Source of the DNA: Roseiarcus sp963721905 | GTDB taxonomy: Bacteria > Pseudomonadota > Alphaproteobacteria > Rhizobiales > Beijerinckiaceae | NCBI GenBank assembly: GCA_963721905.1 | Contig: CAVRMF010000008.1 | Coordinates: forward strand, 124,001-188,000 | Length of the DNA: 64,000 nt | Reading direction: 5' to 3' | In this document: positions 17,341 to 25,881 of the stretch, piece after piece | How positions within the stretch are numbered: the first letter of the stretch is position 1 | Layout: every line of letters begins with the position of its first letter | Translations under genes and position numbers: made by a program | Notes under the pieces: generated by a model | What the model saw: only the letters and a program-made list of their open reading frames with translations | Databases searched by the model: none | Told to the model about the DNA's origin: nothing

Positions 17341-18281
17341 TGCTGGCCGACGTCATCGATGCCTATCTGACCCGCCAACGGTCGCTGGGCATGCGGTTCG
17401 ATTCCGCCGGACAGCTGCTCCATCGCTTCGGCCGGGCAATGGGGGATCGACCGATCGAGGAGGTGACACCCGGAGCGATCCTCGACTTCCTCAACGGCAA
17501 TGGGGCGTTGACCGCGACATGGACGCTCAAGCACCGGGTGCTGACCGGTCTATACCGGTTCGCCGTCAGCCGCGGATACGTCGACAACTCGCCTCTGCCG
17601 ACAACTCTGCCCAAGCTGCCGCCACAGCAAACGCCTTACATCTATTCGACCGACGAACTGCGCCGACTGTTGGAAGCGACCGCGATCCTGCGCAACGGCC
17701 ACAGTCGTCAAGTGCCTGCGATGTACCGTACGCTGCTGTTGCTGCTGTACGGAACCGGCGTGCGTATCGGCGAGGCATTGCGCTTGACCTTGCAGGACGT
17801 CGACCTCGCCGAAAGGATCATCACCGTCCGCCGCGCAAAATTCTTCAAGACGCGTCTGGTTCCGATCGGACCGAAGCTTGCCGACGAACTGGCCGCGCAC
17901 CTCGAGCGCCGCGGCTTGCTGCCCATGCCGCTCGGGAAAGCGGCGCCGCTCTTCGCGTCGCGCGGCATTCGAGGATGGAGCTATCCGCGCGTCATCGTGA
18001 TGTTCCAGAGCGTGCGACGAGCTGCCGGTATCAATTGTCCCGTCGGCGAACCTCGCCCGCCGCGCTTACATGATCTTCGCCACACGGCGGCCGGGCACCG
18101 TGTCGTCGCATGGTATCGCACCGGCCAGGACGTCCAGCGATTGCTTCCGCAGCTCGCTACCTACCTTGGTCACCTCGATATCCGATCGACCCAGCGTTAC
18201 CTCCGAATGACGCCGGAACTCTTGCAGGCGGCCAGTCAGCGCTTCGCCCAGTACGCGATGGAGGGCGACCATGAAGGATGA
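17337..18281 (+). CDS. ritB: RIT recombinase B (tyrosine recombinase)
   Basis: A 314-residue tyrosine recombinase. Core-binding domain in the first 100 residues; catalytic residues in GTGVRIGEALRLTL, LHDLRHTAAGHRV, LGHLDIRST and the Tyr of QRYLRMTPE. It starts at an ATGA overlap with the upstream gene and overlaps the downstream gene by 11 bases. Such tight coupling and gene order match the middle gene of RIT elements. Confidence 0.9.
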   Translation: MMLADVIDAYLTRQRSLGMRFDSAGQLLHRFGRAMGDRPIEEVTPGAILDFLNGNGALTATWTLKHRVLTGLYRFAVSRGYVDNSPLPTTLPKLPPQQTPYIYSTDELRRLLEATAILRNGHSRQVPAMYRTLLLLLYGTGVRIGEALRLTLQDVDLAERIITVRRAKFFKTRLVPIGPKLADELAAHLERRGLLPMPLGKAAPLFASRGIRGWSYPRVIVMFQSVRRAAGINCPVGEPRPPRLHDLRHTAAGHRVVAWYRTGQDVQRLLPQLATYLGHLDIRSTQRYLRMTPELLQAASQRFAQYAMEGDHEG

Positions 18282-19266
18282 GACGCTCCTGGGGCCATGG
18301 GTCCGGCGGTTCCTCCTCGAGCATCTGGTGGCAGAACGCAATCTGGCTCGGAACACCCAGGTCAGCTACCGCGATACCTTGGCGCTCTTGCTGCCGTTTG
18401 CCAGCAAGCACGGAGGGCGTGCCATCGATCGCATGACCATCGAGGATCTGGCGCCGTCCATAGTCCGCAAGTTCCTCGATCACCTGGAACACGATCGCCA
18501 ATGCAACGGTGTCACCCGCAACCAAAGGCTCGCGACCATACGATCATTGGCGCGGTTCATCGGCATGCGCTCGCCAGCGCATGTGGCTTGGTGCGCCGAA
18601 ATACGGGCGACGCCGTTCAAGAAGACTGCCAAGGCCGGGATCGGGTATCTCGAAAAGGCCGAGATGGACGCCCTCCTGGCCCAACCGGATCGGCGTACGC
18701 CTCTCGGAGACCGCAACCATGCTCTGCTCCTGTTCCTGTACAACAGTGGTGCTCGCGCCGACGAGGCGGCGAGACTGACCATCGACAACCTACAGCTGGG
18801 AGCACAATCGTCTGTGCGGCTACACGGCAAGGGAAACAGGTTCCGGACTTGTCCGTTGTGGCCGGTCACCGCCACGTCGCTTTCGCGGCTGGTAGCCAAC
18901 CGGGACAAGAGCGATGCGGTCTTCTTGAACCGAAGCAACCGGCCATTGACGCGGTTCGGAATCCATCGGCTCGTGACGCAATATGCCGAGCGGGCGAGCA
19001 GGACTGTGCCCTCGATGGCGACGAAACGCGTAAGCCCGCACACAATCCGGCACACGACTGCGGTCCATCTTTTGCGCGCCGGGGTCGACATCAACACGAT
19101 CCGCGCCTGGCTCGGTCATGTGTCTCTGGATACGACGCATGTCTACGCCGAGGTCGACATGGAAATGAAGGCGAAGGCGCTGGCCCGGGTCGATATATCC
19201 GGCGTGCAAACCAAGCCGTGGCAGCGGCCGCTACCTTCGCTGATGACGTTCTTGAAAGCCCTATAG
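18271..19266 (+). CDS. ritC: RIT recombinase C (tyrosine recombinase)
   Basis: A 331-residue tyrosine recombinase. Core-binding domain about residues 10-125; catalytic motifs NSGARADEAARL, HTIRHTTAVHLL, LGHVSLDT and the Tyr of THVYAEVDME. It is the third gene of the trio; the right end of the element begins about 20 bases past its stop. All catalytic residues appear intact in the three genes, so the element could be functional. Confidence 0.9.
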   Translation: MKDETLLGPWVRRFLLEHLVAERNLARNTQVSYRDTLALLLPFASKHGGRAIDRMTIEDLAPSIVRKFLDHLEHDRQCNGVTRNQRLATIRSLARFIGMRSPAHVAWCAEIRATPFKKTAKAGIGYLEKAEMDALLAQPDRRTPLGDRNHALLLFLYNSGARADEAARLTIDNLQLGAQSSVRLHGKGNRFRTCPLWPVTATSLSRLVANRDKSDAVFLNRSNRPLTRFGIHRLVTQYAERASRTVPSMATKRVSPHTIRHTTAVHLLRAGVDINTIRAWLGHVSLDTTHVYAEVDMEMKAKALARVDISGVQTKPWQRPLPSLMTFLKAL

Positions 19267-19389
19267 TCGGTCGCGCCGCTGCTCGAATTTATGTTGCGGC
19301 TCATGCCAGGGCCACCAGCCCTCTCCCTGGGCTTACGCCACATAAGCCGGGCCGCAACATAACGCGAAATATGTGGATCACAACATATC

Positions 19390-20589
19390 TCGCGGTTCTG
19401 CGAACTTTACCGAGCCTTCGAGACAAAATTGTCGCCGACGATGCGCCAGACGCATGCGGCGGGCGAACGATTGTTTGTCGATTACGCCGGCGAAGGCGTT
19501 CCAGTCCTGATTGATCGGCTGACGGGCGAGATTCGCAAGGCGCAGATATTCGTCGCGGTGCTCGGCGCATCGAGCTTCACCTTTGCCTGGGCGAGCTGGA
19601 CGCAGACGCTTCCCGATTGGATCGACGCCCACGTGCATGCTTTCGCGGCGATCGGCGGCGTTCCGCATTTGCTCGTGCCGGACAATACCAAGACCGCCGT
19701 CATAAAGGCCTGCTTCTATGACCCTCAGGTCAATCGCACCTATGCCGAAATGGCGGCCCATTACGACACCGCCATCCTGCCGGCGCGCCCGAGAAAACCT
19801 CGCGACAAGGCGAAAGTCGAACAAGCGGTGCTGATTGTCGAGCGCTGGCTGCTCGGGCGGCTGCGTCACCGCATCTTCATCAGCCTGGCTGAGGTCAACG
19901 AAGCGATCGGCGAGTTGCTCAAGCATCTGAACGAAGAACGACCCATCCGGAGGCTCGGCGTGACTCGCCGGCAATTGCTGGGGGAGATCGACCGTCCGGC
20001 GCTCAAGTCTCTGCCGGCCGAGCCCTATGTCTTCAGCGAATGGCGCGTCTGTCGGGTCGGCATCGATTATCACGTCGACGCCGGCTCTCACTATTACAGC
20101 GTTCCCTATCGCTTCGCCCGCGCCGAGGTGGATGTCCGGATGACCGCCAGGACGGTCGAGATATTCCTCAAGGGCGAGCGGATCGCCGCGCATTTGCGCA
20201 TCAGCGGCAATCGCAAACATACGACGATCCCCGAACACATGCCGTCCTCCCACCGCCGCTATGCGGGCTGGACGATCGACCGCATCCGCCAGGACGCGCG
20301 CGCGATCGGACCGGCGACCGCGGCGCTCTGCGAGCAGATTCTCGAGCATAGACCGCATCCGGAACAGGGCTACCGGGCGTGTCTGGGGATCGTCCGCCTT
20401 TCCGGTCCCTATGGCGTCGGACGCGTCGAAGCGGCGGCGGAACGCGCCATTGATATCGGCGCGCGCACCTATGGCTCCGTCAAGTCCATCCTCGACAACA
20501 ATCTTGATCGGCGCCCCGCGCAAAAGCACGCCGCGGACGGAACGCCGATCCTGCATCCCAATATCCGTGGCCCGCGCTATTACAATTAG
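19390..20589 (+). pseudogene. istA: istA C-terminal fragment (disrupted)
   Basis: Continues IstA from SRFCELYRAFETKLSPTMRQ. It holds the DDE catalytic core: RLFVDYAGEGVPV, LVPDNTKTAV and RDKAKVEQAVL, then the C-terminal beta-rich domain with YHVDAGSHYYSVPYRF. A TTG at 19429 could start a truncated protein lacking the HTH. Joined to the left fragment the protein would be about 518 residues, normal for IstA. The stop lies 11 bases before istB. Confidence 0.92.
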
Positions 20590-20600
20590 GAGAAGCGATC

Positions 20601-21377
20601 TTGCTCAAACATCCGACCCTCGATCAACTTTACGCCCTCGGCCTCCAGGGCATGGCCAAGGGCTTTACGGAAATCGGCGCCGAGGCCGACAATCTCGACA
20701 AACGCGAATGGCTCGGGCTTCTGCTCGATCGCGAGGCGTCATGGCGTCAGGATAAGAGGTTCGCGGCGCGACTGCGCTACGCCAAATTGCGCCAGCAAGC
20801 GTGCGCCGAAGATGTCGATTATCGAAGCCCGCGCGGCCTCGATCGGCCCCTGTTCCAAAAGCTCGTCGAGGGGCATTGGATCGAGGCCCACGAAAACTTG
20901 GCCCTCGTTGGCCCGACCGGCGTCGGCAAGTCATGGCTCGCTTCAGCGCTTGGCCACAAGGCCTGCCGCGATAATCGCTCGGTGCTCTATCACCGCATCC
21001 CAAAGCTCTTCGAAGATCTCGCCCTGGCGCGCGGCGATGGCCGTCATCCGCGCCTCCTGCGTGCGCTCGGCCGCGCCGACCTTCTCATTCTCGACGATTG
21101 GGGTTTGGAGCCCCTCGACGCCGGCGCCCGGCATGATCTTCTGGAAATCCTCGAAGAGCGATACGGCCGCCGCTCGACCATCGTCACATCCCAACTCCCC
21201 GTGGACCGCTGGCATCAAGTCGTCAACGACCCGACCTACGCCGATGCGATCCTCGACCGTCTCGTTCACAACGCCCATCGGATCGAACTGGCTGGCGAAA
21301 GCTTGCGACGCATCCGGCCAAGTCGTGAAAAAATTGCAGATGAAAGCTTGACCAGACAACAGCCCAAGCGCCAATAA
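20601..21377 (+). CDS. istB: IS21 helper ATPase IstB
   Basis: A 258-residue AAA+ ATPase of the IstB/DnaC family. Walker A is LVGPTGVGKSWLASALG, Walker B LLILDDWGLEPLD, sensor region STIVTSQLPVDRWH. IstB assembles on target DNA and activates IstA. The predicted initiation codon is TTG at 20601 after GGAGAAG. The gene is intact even though istA is split. Confidence 0.93.
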   Translation: MLKHPTLDQLYALGLQGMAKGFTEIGAEADNLDKREWLGLLLDREASWRQDKRFAARLRYAKLRQQACAEDVDYRSPRGLDRPLFQKLVEGHWIEAHENLALVGPTGVGKSWLASALGHKACRDNRSVLYHRIPKLFEDLALARGDGRHPRLLRALGRADLLILDDWGLEPLDAGARHDLLEILEERYGRRSTIVTSQLPVDRWHQVVNDPTYADAILDRLVHNAHRIELAGESLRRIRPSREKIADESLTRQQPKRQ

Positions 21378-21475
21378 TCGAAGCGCCAGCGAGCCCGCAC
21401 CACCATGGCGGCATCATTCCGTTACAGGTGGCGGCATCATGTCGTTACAACATGGCGCTTTCGTCGGAATCCGCA

Positions 21476-21505
21476 GACTGGAAGCGCATCTTCGCGTTCG
21501 AGTAG
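21476..21505 (+). pseudogene. Scrap of HAD phosphatase C-terminus at IS21 edge
   Basis: The bases right after the IS21 end encode DWKRIFAFE and a TAG stop, identical in protein to the end of the intact HAD gene at 11145. Together with the remnant at 12835 this marks a duplicated or rearranged HAD gene broken by the mobile-element island. Confidence 0.75.
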
Positions 21506-21608
21506 GTGTTGGCGCCCTGCAGCCGCGCTCGCTGAGCGCGGACGCGGTCCACAGGGCGTCCGGAAGGACGCCCGTCTTTCGACGGGCTATCGACCGCGCC
21601 CACAACAA

Positions 21609-21640
21609 AAAGGACCGCCGCGCGGCGGTCCTTTGCGAAC
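21609..21640 (-). terminator. Rho-independent terminator for PEP-CTERM gene
   Basis: A perfect palindrome AAAGGACCGCC / GGCGGTCCTTT with GCGC loop (21609-21634), followed on the minus strand by TTTTTGTTG. It lies 23 bases past the stop of the PEP-CTERM gene. Confidence 0.85.
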
Positions 21641-21656
21641 TCGATTGCAGGAGCAG

Positions 21657-23234
21657 TCAGGCCGCGGCGGGCGCCGCGCCGTCCCTCTTCGCCACGCGGC
21701 GAGCGCCAAATCCGAGGCCGGCGAAGCCGACCAGCATCATCGCCCAGGTCGAAGCCTCGGGCGCGGCGAAGGCGACGCCGCCGTAGCGCAACCCGGCTAC
21801 CGGGCCGTCGAACGCCGAGAACGTTTCGCTCGGCAGAGACATCGCGCTGAGGCTGTCGGTGATCTCGACGATCTCGTTGGGATCGGCGCCGTTGTCGCCG
21901 GACAGGCTGGTCGTGGCGGTCGTCGCCCAGAGCGTGACGGTCCCGTTCGCGTTGACCTCGCCGGTGAGGTTGCGCAGGCCCGTCGTGGTTTCCTCGTAAT
22001 CCCAGCCATTGACGCTGTACATCTGACCGATCAGGCCGGCCTGCAGCGTATAGTCGAGCGACCAGGTCCCGTTCGACAGCGTCCATTTCTCGAGGCCGGC
22101 GTTCGTGCTCGCGTCGGTCGAGTTCCCCGAGCCCTCGTCGGCGACGTAGAGGGTCGTCGGATTGGCGAAGAAGAGGCCGAACGGGGTGAAGTACGCGCTC
22201 GTCTCTTTCGCGGAGTCCATCGGGAAGCCCGGCAGGATCGAGATTTTTGCGCTGTCCGCCGTCGCCGAGGTCGGCAGCTGGCCATTCGGCTTGCTGACTG
22301 TATAGACCGTATCGATGCCGTTGCTGCCGCTCCCCTTGGTGAAATAGAGGTTGCCATCGTAATAGGTCAGTCCGCGGTAGTTGTTGGTCTTACCCGCCTT
22401 GTCCTTCGAGTACATCTGGTACTCCGGATAGGTGTTGAAAGTCGGATCGATCATCGTCGAGTTCGGCGTCGATCCCGGCGTCACCACCTCGAGGCCGGTC
22501 GTCGTGGTGAGTTGAGTCGCCGTGGTCGTGCCGCTGTTGGAATTGCCGACGGTATAGTAGAGCCCATTCGGCGCAAGCACTGCGGCGCGGCTGTTGTCGC
22601 CGCCGTAGGCCAGCGTCTGCGTGATCGAGTAGCTGCCGTTGGCGTTGACCGCGACGACCGACCGGTTGAACGCATAGTCCGTGTACGTGGACTTGTAGAA
22701 TTGCGAGGCTACATTGGTCGGGTCGACATAGGCGGTGTTGTCGGCATTCGACACGTCGAGCATGCCGGCGGCGGTGGGCGGATAACCCGGGCCGCCGGGC
22801 GCATAGCCCATGAAGGTCGCGACCGGACCGCTAGCCGTCTGCGCGATGCTGAGCCCGAGCTCCGACTTCGAGCTGAAGCTGGTGACGAGCTGGCTTGTGG
22901 GCAGGGTTTCGCTGGCGAGGAGCTTGCCGCTTGTCGCGCTGAGGTCTTCCAGCGTGAGGGGCGACGTGACGCCGAACTGTCCGTCGACCGAGGAGTTGTT
23001 CCAGACCGTGTTGAGATCGCCGTTCGAATTCGCAACGCCGCCGGGAATAGCCGTCATGCCGGCCACGAGGCCGGCGACCTGGCCGACATCCTCATAGGTC
23101 GTCGTCGTTACGAGCAGCGAGTCGCCGTTGATGAGATTGCCCGCGCGCGCTCCGTTGGTCGCGGCGACAAGGGTGAGCGCGCTGCAGCCGATGGACAGCG
23201 CAAGACAGCGAGAGTTTCTGATGGTGTTGGACAT
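21657..23234 (-). CDS. PEP-CTERM sorting-domain exported protein
   Basis: A 525-residue exported protein. The signal peptide ends near ATNGARA (about residue 32). The mature part is a repetitive, Thr/Ser/Asn-rich fold with beta-propeller-like segments (GLYYTVGNSNSGTT, LYFTKGSG, LYVADEGSGN). The tail EASTWAMMLVGFAGLGFGAR followed by RVAKR is the alphaproteobacterial PEP-CTERM signal: short motif, one hydrophobic span, basic end. Such tails direct cleavage by an exosortase in organisms with exopolysaccharide systems. No exosortase lies in the window. Start chosen at MSNTIRN rather than four codons upstream. Confidence 0.85.
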   Translation of the reverse strand: MSNTIRNSRCLALSIGCSALTLVAATNGARAGNLINGDSLLVTTTTYEDVGQVAGLVAGMTAIPGGVANSNGDLNTVWNNSSVDGQFGVTSPLTLEDLSATSGKLLASETLPTSQLVTSFSSKSELGLSIAQTASGPVATFMGYAPGGPGYPPTAAGMLDVSNADNTAYVDPTNVASQFYKSTYTDYAFNRSVVAVNANGSYSITQTLAYGGDNSRAAVLAPNGLYYTVGNSNSGTTTATQLTTTTGLEVVTPGSTPNSTMIDPTFNTYPEYQMYSKDKAGKTNNYRGLTYYDGNLYFTKGSGSNGIDTVYTVSKPNGQLPTSATADSAKISILPGFPMDSAKETSAYFTPFGLFFANPTTLYVADEGSGNSTDASTNAGLEKWTLSNGTWSLDYTLQAGLIGQMYSVNGWDYEETTTGLRNLTGEVNANGTVTLWATTATTSLSGDNGADPNEIVEITDSLSAMSLPSETFSAFDGPVAGLRYGGVAFAAPEASTWAMMLVGFAGLGFGARRVAKRDGAAPAAA

Positions 23235-23452
23235 GGGGCCCCCCAATTCGAGATTTGTTCCGCGAACCGGGCTACCAGAGCGACATGACGCTGCAATGAC
23301 GCCGGCATGTCAACTCAGTATTCATTTCACGTAGTCGATAGTGAAGACGGTGTTAACTAAAGTAAAGCGGAACCGACGCGAAGGAAAGGCCTCGGCAAAA
23401 TCGCGGCGCCTTCAACATCTTTGCTCCGCGCGGCCTACGCGATCGGCGTCCC

Positions 23453-23983
23453 TCACAGCACGTGCGAGCCGTCGCCGGCGCGCTTTGCCGCCTTCTGGAA
23501 TTTCTTGATCACCCGGTCGCGCTTGAGCTTTGAGATGTGGTCGATGAAGAGGACCCCGTCGAGGTGGTCGATCTCGTGCTGCAGCACGGTTGCGAGCAGC
23601 CCTTCGGCGAGGATCTCGCGGGCTTCACCCTCGCGGTCGAGATAGCGGGCGCGGACCGAAGCCGGGCGCTCGACCTCGGCGTAATATTCGGGGATCGAGA
23701 GGCAGCCCTCCTCGTAAGTCGAGCGCTCGTCGGACGACCACACGACCTCCGGATTGATGAAGACCTGCGGGTTCGGCGGCTCCTCCTTGCGGGCGACGTC
23801 GACGACGAGGAGGCGGATCGGCTCGGCGACCTGGATCGCCGCGAGCCCGACGCCCGGCGCGTCGTGCATCGTCTCGATCATGTCGTCCATGAGCTTTTTC
23901 AGCGCCCCGTCCACCCGTTCGACCCTTTCGCTGACGAGGCGGAGCTTGGGATCGGGCAGGATGATGATCGGGCGGAGCGCCAT
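23453..23983 (-). CDS. def: Peptide deformylase
   Basis: A 176-residue polypeptide deformylase, removing the N-formyl group from nascent proteins. All three conserved motifs are present: GVGLAAIQV (motif 1), EEGCLSIPE with the metal-ligand Cys (motif 2), and QHEIDHLDGVLF with two metal-ligand His and the catalytic Glu (motif 3). Length is typical. No fmt gene follows in the window. RmuC lies 1.9 kb away on the opposite strand; def and rmuC are often near each other in Hyphomicrobiales. Confidence 0.96.
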   Translation of the reverse strand: MALRPIIILPDPKLRLVSERVERVDGALKKLMDDMIETMHDAPGVGLAAIQVAEPIRLLVVDVARKEEPPNPQVFINPEVVWSSDERSTYEEGCLSIPEYYAEVERPASVRARYLDREGEAREILAEGLLATVLQHEIDHLDGVLFIDHISKLKRDRVIKKFQKAAKRAGDGSHVL

Positions 23984-24044
23984 GGGAAAGCTCAGGGAAA
24001 TGGAATCGGTTCAGTTAATCGTCCGGACGGGCGCGGTCAAAGGC

Positions 24045-25175
24045 TCAACTCTCCTTTACGGTGAAGACGGCGCACGGCGATGCGATGCCGCGAAGCGCAT
24101 GCAGTCCCAGCGGGGTCAGCTGCGCACTGGCCTCAGCCGCGGCCGCGCCCGAAACCAGGATCCCCTTGTCGAGCGGCCGGCACAGTCCCTCGAGCCGGCT
24201 GACAAGATTGACGGCCGGGCCGATCGCGGTGAAATCCAGCCGGTCGGCGGCGCCGATATTGCCCCAAAGGACGTCGCCAAGATGCACGGCTGCGCCGAAG
24301 GGCAGGGGCGGCAGGCCCTGCCGCCGCCGGACTTCGTCGAGATGGGCCATGCCAGCCCGGGCGGCGGAGACCGCGTTGAGCGCCGCGTCGCAGGCGGCGC
24401 CGGGCGAGCCTCCGGCGACCGGGAAGATCGCCAGCATGCCGTCACCCAAGAATTTCAGCACTTCGCCGCCGAAGGCGTGCACCGAGCCGGCGATGCGGTC
24501 GAACCAGGCGTCAAGAGCTGCGATCACCTGAGCCGGCGGCGCGGTCTCGGAGAGGCTCGTGAAGCCGCGCAGATCGGCGCAGAGCAGCGCGGCCCGGATG
24601 GTCTCGCCGACGCCGCGCCGCAGCGGACCGGCCATGACCCGCGCCGCGCTGCGCCGACCGAGATAGGCTTCAAGGACGGCGGTCAGCGTCGCGCGCGCGG
24701 TCAGCGCCGCGAGCGGCGCCGAAGCGAAACGCGCGGCCAGGCGGAGCCGGCCGGTCTCGGCGGCGGTGAACGGACGCGACCCGATCCACGCGAGCGCCGG
24801 CCCGTCCGGCCCCGGCCCGACGATGTCCTCATGCGCCGTCCCGCCCCCAAGTCTCGCCAGCCAGCCCCGGCCGGCGTCGCCGGGCGGACCCGCCGGCCCC
24901 GCGTCTGCGAGTCCCGCCGCCGCGAAGCCGAGGGCCTCGATCACCGTCCCGGTGTCGGACCGCCACAGCCAGGTGCGGCGGGCGATAAGCGGATGCGGCG
25001 CAGCCAGCGTCAGCGCGCCGCCGGCGAGCGGCACGCGGTCTTCGATAAGGCGCGCGCCGAGCTCCGCCAGGAACCGGTCGGCGTCCGGCGAGGCGTGGGC
25101 CTCGTCGATGAGCCAGGCAAGCGTCGAGGAAAGCTGCATGGGCTCGATCATGCAGGCGAGGCGATCACTTGTCAC
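24045..25175 (-). CDS. Class III adenylate/guanylate cyclase
   Basis: A 376-residue protein. The N-terminal 170 residues are Ala/Gly-rich and of unclear fold, perhaps a sensor. The cyclase homology domain (about 190-365) has the first metal Asp in LLCADLRGFTSLSE, substrate-site Lys and second metal Asp in EVLKFLGDGMLAIF, and the transition-state Asn/Arg in AIGPAVNLVSRLE. The Lys and Asp (RLDFTAIG) pair predicts ATP as substrate, giving cAMP. The start may be GTG 25175 or ATG 25151. It stands alone between def and an SRPBCC gene. Confidence 0.85.
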   Translation of the reverse strand: MTSDRLACMIEPMQLSSTLAWLIDEAHASPDADRFLAELGARLIEDRVPLAGGALTLAAPHPLIARRTWLWRSDTGTVIEALGFAAAGLADAGPAGPPGDAGRGWLARLGGGTAHEDIVGPGPDGPALAWIGSRPFTAAETGRLRLAARFASAPLAALTARATLTAVLEAYLGRRSAARVMAGPLRRGVGETIRAALLCADLRGFTSLSETAPPAQVIAALDAWFDRIAGSVHAFGGEVLKFLGDGMLAIFPVAGGSPGAACDAALNAVSAARAGMAHLDEVRRRQGLPPLPFGAAVHLGDVLWGNIGAADRLDFTAIGPAVNLVSRLEGLCRPLDKGILVSGAAAAEASAQLTPLGLHALRGIASPCAVFTVKES

Positions 25176-25315
25176 CGGCCGCTCTGGGGCGAGTTAACTC
25201 TCGCTTGCGAATATGCTTTCATCAGGGCTCTGCGGCATATTCCGCCGCCCGTGGCCTGGCGATGTCGAACGGCGGCGCCCTCGCGCGTCATATGAGCAGC
25301 CAAGGAGGTTCTAAG

Positions 25316-25780
25316 ATGGATGAATCGCTCGTCGTCCGGCGTGAAACCCAGATCGCAGCGCCGCCCGCCACCGTCTTCGCCTTCCTGACCGATCCCGAGA
25401 AGATCCTGCGCTGGATGGGCACGGACGTGACCACGGAGCCGCATCCGGGCGGGATCTACCTCATCAACGGCGTCAGCCGCAGCGGCCGCAACGCGCGCGG
25501 GGCCTTCCGCGAGGTCGTGCCGGTGCATCGCCTCGCCTACAGTTTCGGTTGGGAGGGCGATGAGGCGGTTCCGCCGGGATCGAGCCTCATCGAGATCGAC
25601 CTGATCGAGCGGGATGGCGGAACGCTCGTGCGCATGACCCACACCGGGCTGCCGAATACCGAACAATGCGCCTCCCACGCGCACGGCTGGGCCCACTACT
25701 TCGGCAGGCTAGCCGTCGCGGCCCCCGGCGGCGATCCGGGGCCCGATCCAGGCCCTGGCCCCATGCAAAGGGCCGCGTGA
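25316..25780 (+). CDS. SRPBCC (AHSA1/START-like) protein
   Basis: A 154-residue protein of the SRPBCC superfamily, AHSA1-like subgroup. Features are the N-terminal strand RRETQIAAPPATVFAFLTDP, the segment KILRWMGTDVTTEPHPGG and the C-terminal helix with HAHGWAHYFGRLAV. These proteins bind hydrophobic ligands or, for AHSA1, interact with chaperones; the ligand cannot be told. The start is fixed by a near-perfect Shine-Dalgarno AAGGAGGT at 25302-25309. Confidence 0.85.
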   Translation: MDESLVVRRETQIAAPPATVFAFLTDPEKILRWMGTDVTTEPHPGGIYLINGVSRSGRNARGAFREVVPVHRLAYSFGWEGDEAVPPGSSLIEIDLIERDGGTLVRMTHTGLPNTEQCASHAHGWAHYFGRLAVAAPGGDPGPDPGPGPMQRAA

Positions 25781-25881
25781 CAGCGGAACCACGGCAATTG
25801 CAGTGTCGGACGAGTTGATCCGTCTGGACGCGCGCGGCGAAATGTGTTCTACTTTTGTTCGTCGCATCCGCTGGCCCGCCC

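Larger units (their letters stand above)
15989..19389 (+). mobile_element. RIT element (recombinase in trio) inside istA
   Basis: Three overlapping tyrosine recombinase genes in one orientation with complex ends. The motif TTATGTTGCGG occurs at the left edge (15989), inverted at 16063-16072, at 19289, and inverted near 19350-19362, with a degenerate outermost copy at 19381-19389. A 30-base left segment (15983-16012) matches the inverse of 19339-19368 at 29 positions. TCGCG flanks both sides (15984-15988, 19390-19394); removing one copy plus the insert exactly restores the istA frame (YSRFCELYR). These are RIT hallmarks. Confidence 0.85.
15477..21475 (+). mobile_element. IS21-family element, interrupted by a RIT element
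   Basis: Left end from TGCTGATTCCGACGGAAGC (15477) and right end, read inward from 21475, TGCGGATTCCGACGAAAGC. Both continue into repeated copies of a TAACGAGATGATGTCGCCA-like unit, three on the left and two on the right, the multiple terminal repeats typical of IS21. It carries istA (split) and istB. Without the 3.4-kb insert it would be about 2.6 kb, normal for the family. Confidence 0.85.

Noticed and set aside
21405..23288. 627-codon plus-strand frame over the PEP-CTERM gene
   Set aside because: Arg/Gly-rich shadow frame. The minus-strand gene has a signal peptide, PEP-CTERM tail and terminator.
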